Assembly (NCBI GenBank): GCA_023442525.1
Contig: JAEZZA010000003.1
Location: 1 to 64,000, forward strand
Direction of reading: 5' to 3'
DNA length: 64,000 nucleotides
DNA from: Bacteroidota bacterium
Lineage (GTDB): Bacteria; Bacteroidota; Bacteroidia; Bacteroidales; UBA10428
The notes beneath the pieces were generated by a model. The model had not been told where the DNA came from, ran no database searches, and saw only the letters and a list, made by a program, of their open reading frames with translations. Shown here in pieces: positions 1 through 8,400 of the stretch. How positions within the stretch are numbered: the first letter of the stretch is position 1; every line of letters begins with the position of its first letter. The translations under genes were made by a program, and so were the position numbers.

Positions 1-1049
1 ATTGTTTCGATGATTTTGCCAGGCATTCACTTCTCTTTTAATGGATTGTATAGTTGGCAGGTGCCTTTTCAAGCATTGAGCATTTAAAACGTGTAACTCA
101 ATTTCGGCCATATTGAGCCAACTGCCATGTTTTGGAGTGTAAATGAACTCCAGCCTGTCCCAAAGCTTTTTGGCTACCTCTGGCTTAAAGGTTTCATAGA
201 ATGAACCGGCTGTATGTGTACTTAAGTTATCCATCACTATTGTTATACGTTTTGCATTAGGATAACGCTTGTCAGCTATTAACCTAATAAACTTAGCCCA
301 GTCTTGCCTTGTTTTAAATTCGGTTACCTTTATGAATCTCCGGCCTTTCAATGGCTCATTAGCCATAAATATATTCACCACACCATTACGAATGTATTCA
401 TAATCTTCCCTGGCTTCTTGCCCCGGTCTCATGGGTGTCGATTGGCGGGATTCCAGTATCAATTGTTTCGGTGATTCATCCATGCAAATTACCGGATAGT
501 TTTTATCATACGGACGCTTATAAACATCAAGTACCCGTTCCATGTTGGCAACAAATTCACCGTTTTGCTCCGGAGGAATGACCCAACCTTTTACTTTCCA
601 AGGCTTAAGTTCGTTTTTTTTAACACCTTCCTTACTGTCACGTAAGAAATGCTTTCTACATACTTTAATTCTACCATTTTGTCAGCCAATAATCGTAAAG
701 ACCATCGCGAAAAACCTTCAGGTGGATCGCTACAGCATAGAGTAACTAGCTTTGCTTCTAGGTCACCGTCAATTTTTCTTTCATATACTCTGCTGGTGGG
801 TCTCCGTTCCAAGGTAGCATCCAGACCTTCTTCGATGAATTTTTTCTTTATTCGGTCGATAGTTCTCATGCCTACCTTAAGAACCTTACTTATTTGTTCG
901 TTAGTCACTTTTTGCGAGTATTTACCCTCATTGCAATTTAGCAGTATATACGCTGTGCGAAATGTTTGTGAAGTATGAAGTCCTTTATTGATAATTTCCA
1001 TAAGATCTTCAACTTCGTTTTTGGTCAGTTTAATGGTGTATCGGATCAT
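1..1049 (-). mobile_element. IS630-family transposase, two frames joined by -1 frameshift, C-terminus cut by window edge
   Basis: The upstream frame (ATG at 1047-1049, stop near 591) has the helix-turn-helix half of an IS630/Tc1-mariner transposase (KVLKVGMRTIDRIKKKF). The downstream frame runs from about 621 to base 1 and carries the DDE catalytic domain: first Asp in VICMDES, second Asp in ITIVMDN, Glu in SWLNMAEIE. The two frames meet at a run of eight A on the minus strand (614-621). A -1 slip there joins VLKK to NELKPW and restores one protein, as expected of programmed frameshifting, which is known in some IS630 members. A decayed element with a simple frameshift is the alternative. Roughly the last 30 residues and the left terminal repeat lie outside the window. 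A TATATTTG -7 box (1064-1071, minus strand) sits just upstream and supports the internal ATG over the longer frame that begins at 1088. Confidence 0.85.
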
Positions 1050-1131
1050 TTGTATTGTTTTTGCAAATATACAAATGATAATTAACAATGCGTCATATTA
1101 ATATAAACTTAACACTAAGTTGTTCGACTAA

Positions 1132-1160
1132 CAAATTTCAGTTCGCTCACTCGAAATTTG
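1132..1160. repeat. Short inverted repeat upstream of the IS630 transposase
   Basis: CAAATTTC (1132-1139) and GAAATTTG (1153-1160) form a perfect 8-bp stem with a 13-base loop. It lies in the spacer between the transposase and the ATPase gene and could be near the right end of the insertion sequence. The other end is not in the window, so a terminal inverted repeat cannot be confirmed. Confidence 0.3.
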
Positions 1161-1235
1161 AGTCTCACGAATAAATTTCAATGATTTAAATTTTATCAGG
1201 CTGTGTTTCTGTATTTTGCAAGGAGTTACATGGTC

Positions 1236-2354
1236 TTATCTTAATTTGCTATACCATAGTTTGAAAAAGGGGTCAACAAACATAGCCTGATCCGCTGAAA
1301 ATTCGATAATATCTTTATTTTCCAGCATTGTCTTGTTTTTGGTGATATTATTCATGGTCCCCAGGTTATATTTTCGCATAACATCAGCAGAAGAAAAGCG
1401 TACAATCCCATCTAATGCTGCATTAAGCATTTCAATCTGGGTGGCGCTAAGGGAGTCAACAATTTCCTTATAAAATAAGGAATTTGTATCTAACACTAAT
1501 TCTATTGCTTTCTGCAATATTTCTTCATCAACTATTTTATTTGTCAATCCCCAAACCATATGTGAAAGTTGCTGAACATAATAAGGATGATTCTCCGCAA
1601 GGGATGCAATTTTCCCGGCTTGTCCAATACTAATTATTTTTCGTGTTCTTTTAAAAGAATTTACAATGTACTCCTCCCAATGTGATTTATCGATTCTTCC
1701 TAACATAATCATATCGCCGAACCTGTAAAACGGGCGTTCTTCCTTGTTGAAAATATCTTTCATCATATGGCGCTTGCTGCCATATAAGCAATATCCTACT
1801 TTCTGATGATGCTGCCAACTGCTTCGCAATTCTTTCTCCAGTTCGACAGTATTTTGCATGTATCTAACATTCTGAAATTCATCTATGCAAACTATAACCC
1901 TAATGCTCTTCTTCTGGGCAATCCGTTCAGGAAGATCGAGAATTTCTTCTTTTGATTTTTTAACTTCTTCCCAGTTAAAGCTTATCCTGAGATCATGAAC
2001 AGGGTCAATGCTAAAACTTATGACAGGTACAATTTTCCTTAAAAACTCTTTTCCTGCTTTTAGCAATTCATTCTGTTTTGTAAGAGTGGCTTTTAGAACC
2101 TGTTGCATTAGAACCTTATAAAAATCTTCTTCTGTCCGGATATTAAACAAATCGATAAATACAAACTTAACAGGCTGTTTTTGCATTTCAAACGCCACCT
2201 GACGAACCAGAGAGGATTTACCATACCTGCGAGGAGATAATAGTATTGTGCTTATGCCTGAAATAAAGTTGTTTTTCAGCCTCATTCGCTCGGGCTCACG
2301 GTTAATAAAGGCTTCGCCTTTCACGGTTTTTCCGAATGTAAAGGGTGATTCCAT
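1236..2354 (-). CDS. AAA/STAND-type ATPase (ATPase_2 family)
   Basis: A 372-residue protein of the family often labelled archaeal-type ATPase or ATP-binding protein. A P-loop variant is seen near residue 40 (SPRRYGKSSLV). A Walker B with the following Glu is near residue 165 (VIVCIDEFQNV). The C-terminal third looks like winged helix and ends in DPFFKLWYSKLR, a typical family ending. The protein is cytosolic with no signal or membrane segment. Family members are widespread in Bacteroidota and archaea, often next to mobile DNA, and their role is unclear (ATP-driven switch or mobile-element-associated function). It stands alone between the IS630 element and the methyltransferase. Its upstream region has a recognisable -7 box and phased repeats, which suggests autoregulation. 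The substrate or partner is unknown. Confidence 0.85.
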   Translation of the reverse strand: MESPFTFGKTVKGEAFINREPERMRLKNNFISGISTILLSPRRYGKSSLVRQVAFEMQKQPVKFVFIDLFNIRTEEDFYKVLMQQVLKATLTKQNELLKAGKEFLRKIVPVISFSIDPVHDLRISFNWEEVKKSKEEILDLPERIAQKKSIRVIVCIDEFQNVRYMQNTVELEKELRSSWQHHQKVGYCLYGSKRHMMKDIFNKEERPFYRFGDMIMLGRIDKSHWEEYIVNSFKRTRKIISIGQAGKIASLAENHPYYVQQLSHMVWGLTNKIVDEEILQKAIELVLDTNSLFYKEIVDSLSATQIEMLNAALDGIVRFSSADVMRKYNLGTMNNITKNKTMLENKDIIEFSADQAMFVDPFFKLWYSKLR

Positions 2355-2366
2355 AATAAAATATTT

Positions 2367-2435
2367 ATACCGTATGGTATTATACTTAATGGTATATTAC
2401 CCAAAGGTATATTTTTCATAGAAAATTATATACAA
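2367..2435 (-). promoter_or_regulatory. Candidate promoter with three 15-bp-phased GGTAT repeats for the ATPase gene
   Basis: Read on the minus strand, TACCTTTG (2402-2409) matches the Bacteroidota -7 consensus TAnnTTTG, and a TTG at 2433-2435 lies about 23 bases upstream as a possible -33 element. On the plus strand GGTAT occurs at 2376, 2391 and 2406, exactly 15 bases apart, with an inverted ATACC at 2367. The outermost copy overlaps the -7 box and the others fall in the transcribed leader, as expected of an operator array. Inference only. Confidence 0.45.
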
Positions 2436-2512
2436 CCTGATATATTTTTTTCGAATTTTTTCTGCTTAAACAAATTAATAGCCGTAAATGAAGCGCTTCT
2501 GATGAAGTAGTA

Positions 2513-3079
2513 TTAAGGTTTTTGCAGTGTTACCGATAATCCTTTAATATCCGTATTTTTGTGTATAACCTCAAGGCCGGCGTGTTGCGCCAGGTTTAAC
2601 GACCTGTTGAAATCTTGTCGCATTACATGCCCTTTGGGTTCGGCAAACAATATCTTACCTCCGGGTTTGAGCATGGTGTGCAAGTCCTTAAACAGTCCTG
2701 CCTGATCAGGCACTTCGTGGGCCACATAAAATAACAATACAAAATCCAGTGTATCTTGCAATTCCGGTACGTTATAATTGCCACCTACTTTTAACGGCCT
2801 GATAATATTTGAAACATTATACCTTGCAGCACGTTTTTTGAGTGTTGACAGCATTTTATCCTGTAAGTCCACACAATACACCATACCATTATCACCAACA
2901 ATTTTAGCAAGAGGTATACTGAAATACCCCATAGCGCTGCCATAATCCATAACGATCATTCCCGGTTTAATGTAAGGGCTTAAAATTCTTTCAGGATTAT
3001 GATAATATTTCCTGAACGGTATCAGCAATGCATACCCCATCCACCAGGGACATACGTGAGTGTTATTATTGGTTTCCAT
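2513..3079 (-). CDS. Class I SAM-dependent methyltransferase
   Basis: A 188-residue Rossmann-fold methyltransferase. Motif I is clear near residue 43 (VMDYGSAMGYFSIPLA), the acidic end of strand 2 is YCVDLQ, and the post-motif LLFYVAHEVPD and KPGGKILFAEP follow in the standard order. It resembles the UbiE/ArsM-like Methyltransf_11/25 group, but nothing visible fixes the substrate. There is no signal peptide, so it is cytosolic. The start codon lies only two bases after the stop of the Crp/Fnr gene, so both are probably one transcript and the regulator gene is upstream. The pair is divergent from the rhodanese flavoprotein, so a role in sulfur, thiol or metalloid stress is possible but unproven. 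Confidence 0.85.
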   Translation of the reverse strand: METNNNTHVCPWWMGYALLIPFRKYYHNPERILSPYIKPGMIVMDYGSAMGYFSIPLAKIVGDNGMVYCVDLQDKMLSTLKKRAARYNVSNIIRPLKVGGNYNVPELQDTLDFVLLFYVAHEVPDQAGLFKDLHTMLKPGGKILFAEPKGHVMRQDFNRSLNLAQHAGLEVIHKNTDIKGLSVTLQKP

Positions 3080-3081
3080 TT

Positions 3082-3777
3082 TTATCCCCTTTTGCTTACC
3101 TCTGTTAAAACAGTATGGTTCAAAACCGATATGTCCTTTTCCTTAAGCTCTATAAGTCCGTCCTTTTCAAAGCTTTTCAGTAATTTAACGGCGCTTTCTG
3201 TGGATGTTCCGGCAAAATCGGCAATATCCCTGCGCGAAAGAAGCTGGAATACATCGGGGTATTCCCTTTTTAAACCGTCGATATATAATAAAACATCTGC
3301 CATACGCCCGTTCATGTGCTTATAGATTATGGTATGCAATGTTTCGAACAGATCTGCATTTTGCTCACTGTATCTTTTTATTATATTGAACCCGAACATG
3401 CCATTTTGTTTTATTACCGTGGCAATGGTATCTTTTTCCACGAGAAAAGCCTTGCAATCGGTCAGCGCCACCGAAGAATAATAAAATGTATTCCTGATAA
3501 AAACAGACGATAGTCCCACAAATTCACCCGGACGAATTATTCTCAGGTTAAAGCTCCTGGAAGCACCACCCTCGATATATTGCTTTGCCATACCATCGAC
3601 AATGAAAAGAATATACGAAGCAAACGCACCCTGCTTGGTAAGGTTATCCCCTTTGCGAAAAAGCACCAGCGTTTTGCTGGCCCGTACCAATTCAACTTCT
3701 TCGGGTGACAACATTTTAAAACAAGGAGCCTGAATATCATAAGCGAAATCATTGTCGGTTTCCACGATGGTTTTCAT
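3082..3777 (-). CDS. Crp/Fnr-family transcriptional regulator
   Basis: A 231-residue protein with an N-terminal cyclic-nucleotide-binding-like beta barrel (LFRKGDNLTKQG, then IRPGEFVGLSSVF) and a C-terminal winged helix (RRDIADFAGTSTESAVKLL) with the usual recognition helix. No cysteine cluster like that of FNR is visible, so an oxygen-sensing [4Fe-4S] role is not supported. The effector is unknown; heme or small-molecule sensing occurs in related Bacteroidota proteins. It is the first gene of a two-gene operon with the methyltransferase and is divergent from the CoA-disulfide-reductase-like gene, separated by about 215 bases. That arrangement suggests it controls both directions. Confidence 0.9.
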   Translation of the reverse strand: MKTIVETDNDFAYDIQAPCFKMLSPEEVELVRASKTLVLFRKGDNLTKQGAFASYILFIVDGMAKQYIEGGASRSFNLRIIRPGEFVGLSSVFIRNTFYYSSVALTDCKAFLVEKDTIATVIKQNGMFGFNIIKRYSEQNADLFETLHTIIYKHMNGRMADVLLYIDGLKREYPDVFQLLSRRDIADFAGTSTESAVKLLKSFEKDGLIELKEKDISVLNHTVLTEVSKRG

Positions 3778-3981
3778 ACAGATATGCTCTATTTAGAAAC
3801 GTAAAGATATTCAGAAACTCCAATATACCGAAAGAAACCAGGTGTAGGGAATTTAAACCAGGTTGCATTTTGCCTCCTGCATTTCTGCGATTGCCCTGTC
3901 TCAATAAAAAAGTTGTCCTGTTTCAATTTACCGATTGTTCAGCTCAACGGAAAAAGTCTTCCCCGTGAAATATTGATGTGG

Positions 3982-3989
3982 TATTTTTG
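3982..3989 (+). promoter_or_regulatory. TAnnTTTG -7 box just before the flavoprotein start
   Basis: TATTTTTG matches the Bacteroidota -7 consensus exactly but ends only three bases before the ATG at 3993, so a transcript from it would be leaderless. No convincing -33 element is seen at the right distance. The match may be coincidental. Confidence 0.25.
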
Positions 3990-3992
3990 TAT

Positions 3993-5990
3993 ATGGAAAA
4001 AATTGTCATTATAGGAGGAGTAGCCGCCGGAGCAACGGCTGCAGCAAAAGTACGGAGGATCTCTTCTACAGCACATATTACGATGATTGAGGCAGGCCCG
4101 GACATTTCGTTTGCCAATTGCGGTTTGCCTTATTACATAGGCGGTGATATTAAAAACCGTTCCGGGCTGATCCTGCAAAGTCCGGAAAGTTTTAAAGAAC
4201 AATACAATGTAGATGTACACACACATACGCTTGTTTCATCCATCGACAGAAATGCCCATAAAATTAAGGCTATAGATATTCGCAGCGGAGAGCAAAAAAC
4301 TTTTGAATACAGTAAGCTCATTCTTGCTCAGGGCGGTCGCCCGGTTATGCCCCCGTTTCCGGGAGCTGACCTGAGCCACGTATTTACCTTGTGGACTTTG
4401 GAAGATATGGATAAGATAGCTCACCACCTCGACGAAAAGAAACCAGAAAATGCTGTTGTGGTGGGCGGGGGCTTTATCGGGATCGAAATGGCGGAGGCCC
4501 TGGTTAAGCGCGGGCTTCATGTGCATGTGGTAGAAATGATGCCTCATGTGATGAGTGTCATGGAAGCTGAAACAGCAGGCTTTATCCAGAATGAATTACT
4601 TTCCTGTGGCGTAGAAATACACACCCGTGTCGGCGTAAGTGAAATTCAGCCTGCTGCGGTAAAACTCGAAAGCGGAACTATGCTCAATGCCGACATGGTA
4701 TTGCTGTCGGTTGGTGTCCGTCCGACACTGCAGCTTGCTAAAGATGCCGGGTTGGAATTAGGCGAAGCCGGGGGGTTGCTGGTAAATGCCCGGTTGCAAA
4801 CCAGTGATCCTGACATTTTTGCAGCAGGCGACATGGTGGAGATCGAACATCGGGTAAACGGTAAAAAAGTACGTATTCCTTTGGCGGGTCCTGCAAACCG
4901 CCAGGGACGTATTGCAGCGGAAAATGTGCTGCACGGTAAACATGATTATAAAGGGGCTTTGGGTACATGGGTAGTACGTGTTTTCGATGCTGTTGCGGGC
5001 GCAACAGGCTTATCACTGAAACAGGCCCGTGCAGCGGGCATAGATGCTGATGCTGTTGTTATTCACAAAGAGCATCATACAAGCTATTATCCGGGGGCTG
5101 AAACCGTATCAGTCATGTTGGTTTTCGACCGGGGCACAGGAGTTATTTTGGGCGGACAGACTGCCGGGTATAAAGGAGCTGATAAACGGTTGGATGTAAT
5201 TGCCGCTGCAGCAGCCTCACGACTCACCATCCACGACCTGGCCGACATCGACTTTGCCTATTCTCCTCCGATAGGAACAGCTAACGACGCTTTGAACATG
5301 GCGGCTTATACAGCTGAAAACAAGCTGTCGGGGTTCAGCCCTTCGGTTACTGTTGCCGGACTTGATTCTTATGTTGAAGGCAGTCAGCCATTTTTCATTG
5401 ATGTAAGAGATTACTTTGCTTTCCAAAAAAATCATATTGCCGGGGCCGGTCATATTCCTTTGGAGCTTCTGCACAAACAATTACATACCCTACCTGCAGA
5501 CAAGCCGATTGTGATTTATGATGAAACCGGAAAAAAAGGACATCAGGCACTTCGAATCCTGGTGGGGGCAGGCTTTAAACAAGTGGTTAATATTTCAGGA
5601 GGGTACATTTCACTTCAACGTCATGCGAGGGCCCTCGGTTTTAAAAATGTAAAACTTGAAGTTCTTCCGGTGCAATTAAAACCGGTTCATTCGGAAGAAC
5701 CTGAAGAGAACGAAAAGACTGAAATAAAACCCGGCAACCATGACAATCTGGTTGTTATAGACGTTCGGACCCAGGTAGAATTCAGAACCGGAGCTTTCCC
5801 CGGCGCCATTAATATCCCTCTTGACGAATTGCCCGGAAGGATTATTGAATTAGGCAGCCTTGACAGAGACATCACGGTTTATTGTGCATCCGGGGCACGT
5901 TCGTCGTATGCACAACAGATGCTGGCCCGGTCGGGTTTTGTGAATGTAAGGAACGGGGGCGGACTTATACAAATGATGACGAGCAAATAA
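3993..5990 (+). CDS. cdr: CoA-disulfide reductase-like flavoprotein with two C-terminal rhodanese domains
   Basis: A 665-residue FAD/NAD(P)H-dependent pyridine nucleotide-disulfide oxidoreductase. From the ATG at 3993 the motif ANCGLPYYIGG places the single redox cysteine at residue 43, exactly as in CoA-disulfide reductases, so this start is chosen over a GTG 15 bases upstream. Dinucleotide motifs are IIGGVAAGA (6-14) and VVVGGGFIGIE (155-165). FAADG-type FAD closure appears as FAAGDM (276-281). After about residue 450 come two rhodanese domains. The first (455-545) has Asp at the catalytic position (VIYDETGKK, D510) and is probably inactive. The second (585-662) has an active-site loop with C631 (VYCASGARS). 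Family members reduce CoA disulfides, persulfides or polysulfide in the cytosol. A free rhodanese follows 17 bases downstream, forming a sulfur-handling operon. Confidence 0.9.
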   Translation: MEKIVIIGGVAAGATAAAKVRRISSTAHITMIEAGPDISFANCGLPYYIGGDIKNRSGLILQSPESFKEQYNVDVHTHTLVSSIDRNAHKIKAIDIRSGEQKTFEYSKLILAQGGRPVMPPFPGADLSHVFTLWTLEDMDKIAHHLDEKKPENAVVVGGGFIGIEMAEALVKRGLHVHVVEMMPHVMSVMEAETAGFIQNELLSCGVEIHTRVGVSEIQPAAVKLESGTMLNADMVLLSVGVRPTLQLAKDAGLELGEAGGLLVNARLQTSDPDIFAAGDMVEIEHRVNGKKVRIPLAGPANRQGRIAAENVLHGKHDYKGALGTWVVRVFDAVAGATGLSLKQARAAGIDADAVVIHKEHHTSYYPGAETVSVMLVFDRGTGVILGGQTAGYKGADKRLDVIAAAAASRLTIHDLADIDFAYSPPIGTANDALNMAAYTAENKLSGFSPSVTVAGLDSYVEGSQPFFIDVRDYFAFQKNHIAGAGHIPLELLHKQLHTLPADKPIVIYDETGKKGHQALRILVGAGFKQVVNISGGYISLQRHARALGFKNVKLEVLPVQLKPVHSEEPEENEKTEIKPGNHDNLVVIDVRTQVEFRTGAFPGAINIPLDELPGRIIELGSLDRDITVYCASGARSSYAQQMLARSGFVNVRNGGGLIQMMTSK

Positions 5991-6007
5991 AGTAACCATA
6001 AATAATT

Positions 6008-6340
6008 ATGATTGAAAAGGTTAAAAGGCTGTTAGGAATAAAAACAACTGATTATGCCCAACTGATGAAAGAAGGGGCTGTCATACTGGATGTTCGTACT
6101 CCAGGGGAATTTTCGACAGGACACATCAAAGGGTCAGTCAACATTTCGGTGGATAAGCTCCCTTATAGCCTGAATAAGTTAAGAAACAAAAATAATCCGG
6201 TTATTACGTGCTGTGCATCAGGAATAAGAAGTGAAGTCGCCCGGAAAATTTTACAGTCCAATGGCTTTACCAATGTTTATAATGGAGGCGTCTGGTTTCG
6301 TCTTAAAAAGAAAGCGGGCGGCAAAACGAACGAAAGTTAA
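6008..6340 (+). CDS. Single-domain rhodanese sulfurtransferase
   Basis: A 110-residue rhodanese with AVILDVRTPGEFSTGHIKGS near the N-terminus and an active-site loop TCCASGIRSE with the catalytic cysteine followed by Ser-Gly-x-Arg-Ser, the layout of active persulfide-carrying enzymes. There is no signal peptide. The final positively charged tail (RLKKKAGGKTNES) is unusual but short. It starts 17 bases after the flavoprotein stop and is very likely co-transcribed; the two would pass sulfane sulfur between the flavoprotein, its fused rhodanese and this protein. The exact acceptor cannot be told from sequence. Confidence 0.9.
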   Translation: MIEKVKRLLGIKTTDYAQLMKEGAVILDVRTPGEFSTGHIKGSVNISVDKLPYSLNKLRNKNNPVITCCASGIRSEVARKILQSNGFTNVYNGGVWFRLKKKAGGKTNES

Positions 6341-6359
6341 CCACTGTCAGGTCGTAAAT

Positions 6360-7070
6360 TTTAAAGTAAATATCGATCCCTCACCCTGAGGAAGAGTTCA
6401 CTGAAATTGTGCCATCATGGTTTTGCATGATTTGCCTGGAAATACTTAGTCCAATCCCCGAACCATTTTATTTTGTTGTATAAAACGGTCTAATCTCATT
6501 TTATATAATTTCTCCTGACCTGGTCTGATGTTGCTTATAATTTCATATAATTCATTATCCCCGGTTTTTAAAGACATGAGTTTCCAGGGTCGTTGAACGG
6601 GGATATACCTTTTAGCCGCTTTATTACAAATATCGATTCTCCCTTTGCTGTCGAAGGATAACAGACCGATATCGACATGATCGACCATGGTCTGTAAAAA
6701 ATGTTTTGTTCTCTCATTTTCGACTTTAATATGCTGTATGATGGTATTCAGATCGTTCATCCTGCTGTGCAGCTTTCTGAATGCGTTATCCTTTGTGCTT
6801 TCATCGAACCTGATGGATGAATCATGATCCTGTACCGATAAGAGGAATTTTTCGAGATCGGCATTTGTTTTGTTATTTTCTTCCAGGTTTTTGTTGGTTG
6901 CGCAGATCAGTCGGATATCCAAAAGGGATCGGTGTTTTTGAGACGACCTTGTATTACCCGGTTTTGAATGGCTGTAAGCAGCTTCGTTTGCATGGTAAGG
7001 GAAAGGTTGCCTATTTCATCTAAAAACAGGGTGCCTCCCGAAGCGGTTTCGAACCATCCTGTCTTAGCTT
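6360..7070 (-). pseudogene. Decayed NtrC-type regulator fused by deletion to a histidine kinase remnant
   Basis: On the minus strand the stretch begins with an NtrC AAA+ Walker B region (ETASGGTLFLDEIGNLS), shifts frame, and continues with DIRLICATNKNLEE, the conserved sensor of sigma-54 activators. At that point it jumps directly into a kinase linker and PAS-like part (FLQTMVDHVDIGLLSFDSKG). The kinase dimerisation and N-box regions are missing. The ATPase G2 region survives in another frame as PFYTTK, stop, NGSGIGLSISRQIMQ, with a second stop after VNSSSG. At least two deletions, two frameshifts and two in-frame stops are visible. An open frame of 158 codons (6446-6922) is only the surviving middle part. 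The original was presumably an adjacent response-regulator/kinase pair. Confidence 0.85.
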
Positions 7071-7164
7071 ATCGCATTGCTGACAGTGAGTTTTCAGTCG
7101 TATAAAGCAGCAGGCAAAAATCCGGTTGAATCACTGAGGTATGAGTAAGATGATGTTTAAGGTA

Positions 7165-8328
7165 TTATCGCAAAATTCTTATACTATCTGTTATCTTGCC
7201 TGTCTGGTCCACCACATCTATGTGCAAATACTGTTCATGTGCCACTGCTTTCAGCATCGTTGTGTTTGCGTTTACTAATATTGGAAAATGATGTGTCGCC
7301 TGATCAGGATCTAATTTGAGAGGGCGGTGCAGATGTCCGCTTAGCATAAGCTGAACACCGGCCTCATTGAGCAGCGGAACAAATTTTTCTGCAATATCTG
7401 CATCACCATGCCACCTGTTTAATGGGGGCATGTGGCAGACAACAACTTTGTAGAGGGCATTTACGTATTCGGGTTGTTTAAGAGCATTTTTAAGCCATTC
7501 TGCCTGTTGCGTACGGTAATCATCCATTAACACAATACTGCTGTATTCAATGTCGGAGTCCGGTTTGTCCTCTCCGCAATCAAGCATAACAAAGCATACG
7601 GGACCTTTACGTAAAAGGTAGTACAAATTGCCTGTGTTTGTAGGAAAATATTCAGGGAATGCGCTTGCAAAGTTACCACGTGTTTCGTGGTTTCCCCGTG
7701 CATAATACATAGGAGTTTCACTGGCAAAAATACTAACTGCCGTATCCATGAAGTGTGCAAATAATTGATCTTCACTGATGAAATCATAGACCATGTCACC
7801 ATTAAAAATAACCATGTCTGTTTTTTTCCAATCAAGCTGACTTAATAAATTATGCATCAGATCAGTTTTGCCATGTATGTCGTTAATTACAGCAAACTGT
7901 AATTCATTCTGATTTACATCACTTGTGGAAAACACCAGTGGTTTCCGGCGATATACATTGCTTGCCACTATATCACCGTACTGAACTTTTGTGACTTCAT
8001 GTTTGATCACTTCCTGCGAGTAGATACGGTAACGGTAATTCACACCGGAGGCTAAATCTCTCAGAGTAACTTTATGCAGCTTCGAGACATTTTTGAATCC
8101 ATGGCTTGTTGCATAATATTTAGGCCGCTCTTTCAGATAAAAATGGGAGTCATCGTCGGGGGCAAGCTCCACCCATGATATAGCATTACGATTAGTTGTC
8201 CACACAATAGTAACAGACGTACTATCCATAGCCTGCAGATAGGGCCCATGAGTTATTCTGAAATCTGCCTGCCCGTATGTTATCGCAGCTAAGCAGAAAA
8301 ACAAAAAACTGAAAAATGAATTTTTCAT
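7165..8328 (-). CDS. Secreted metallophosphoesterase with N-terminal FN3-like domain
   Basis: A 387-residue protein with a signal peptide (cleavage after about residue 19, ITYGQ). An N-terminal purple-acid-phosphatase-type fibronectin III domain is seen (GPYLQAMDSTSVTIVWTT). The calcineurin-like phosphoesterase core follows with all metal motifs: INDIHGK, FNGDMVYD, ARGNHETRG, VVCHMPPL and SGHLHRP. It would act in the periplasm or at the cell surface on a phosphomonoester or diester. It is the last gene of the glycan locus, 72 bases after the beta-helix gene and in the same direction, so it may remove phosphate or phosphodiester decorations from the target glycan. That link is inference from position only. 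Confidence 0.85.
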   Translation of the reverse strand: MKNSFFSFLFFCLAAITYGQADFRITHGPYLQAMDSTSVTIVWTTNRNAISWVELAPDDDSHFYLKERPKYYATSHGFKNVSKLHKVTLRDLASGVNYRYRIYSQEVIKHEVTKVQYGDIVASNVYRRKPLVFSTSDVNQNELQFAVINDIHGKTDLMHNLLSQLDWKKTDMVIFNGDMVYDFISEDQLFAHFMDTAVSIFASETPMYYARGNHETRGNFASAFPEYFPTNTGNLYYLLRKGPVCFVMLDCGEDKPDSDIEYSSIVLMDDYRTQQAEWLKNALKQPEYVNALYKVVVCHMPPLNRWHGDADIAEKFVPLLNEAGVQLMLSGHLHRPLKLDPDQATHHFPILVNANTTMLKAVAHEQYLHIDVVDQTGKITDSIRILR

Positions 8329-8400
8329 ATGTATTGTTTTCTATTTACTTTTCCAATTCCCTGATGAAACTGAGCCACTTTTTGTACTTGTAATGAATTT

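Noticed and set aside
7030..7060. GGTTTCGAACC-like string that resembles a tRNA T-loop
   Set aside because: It lies in the decayed NtrC coding sequence and no acceptor or anticodon stems surround it.
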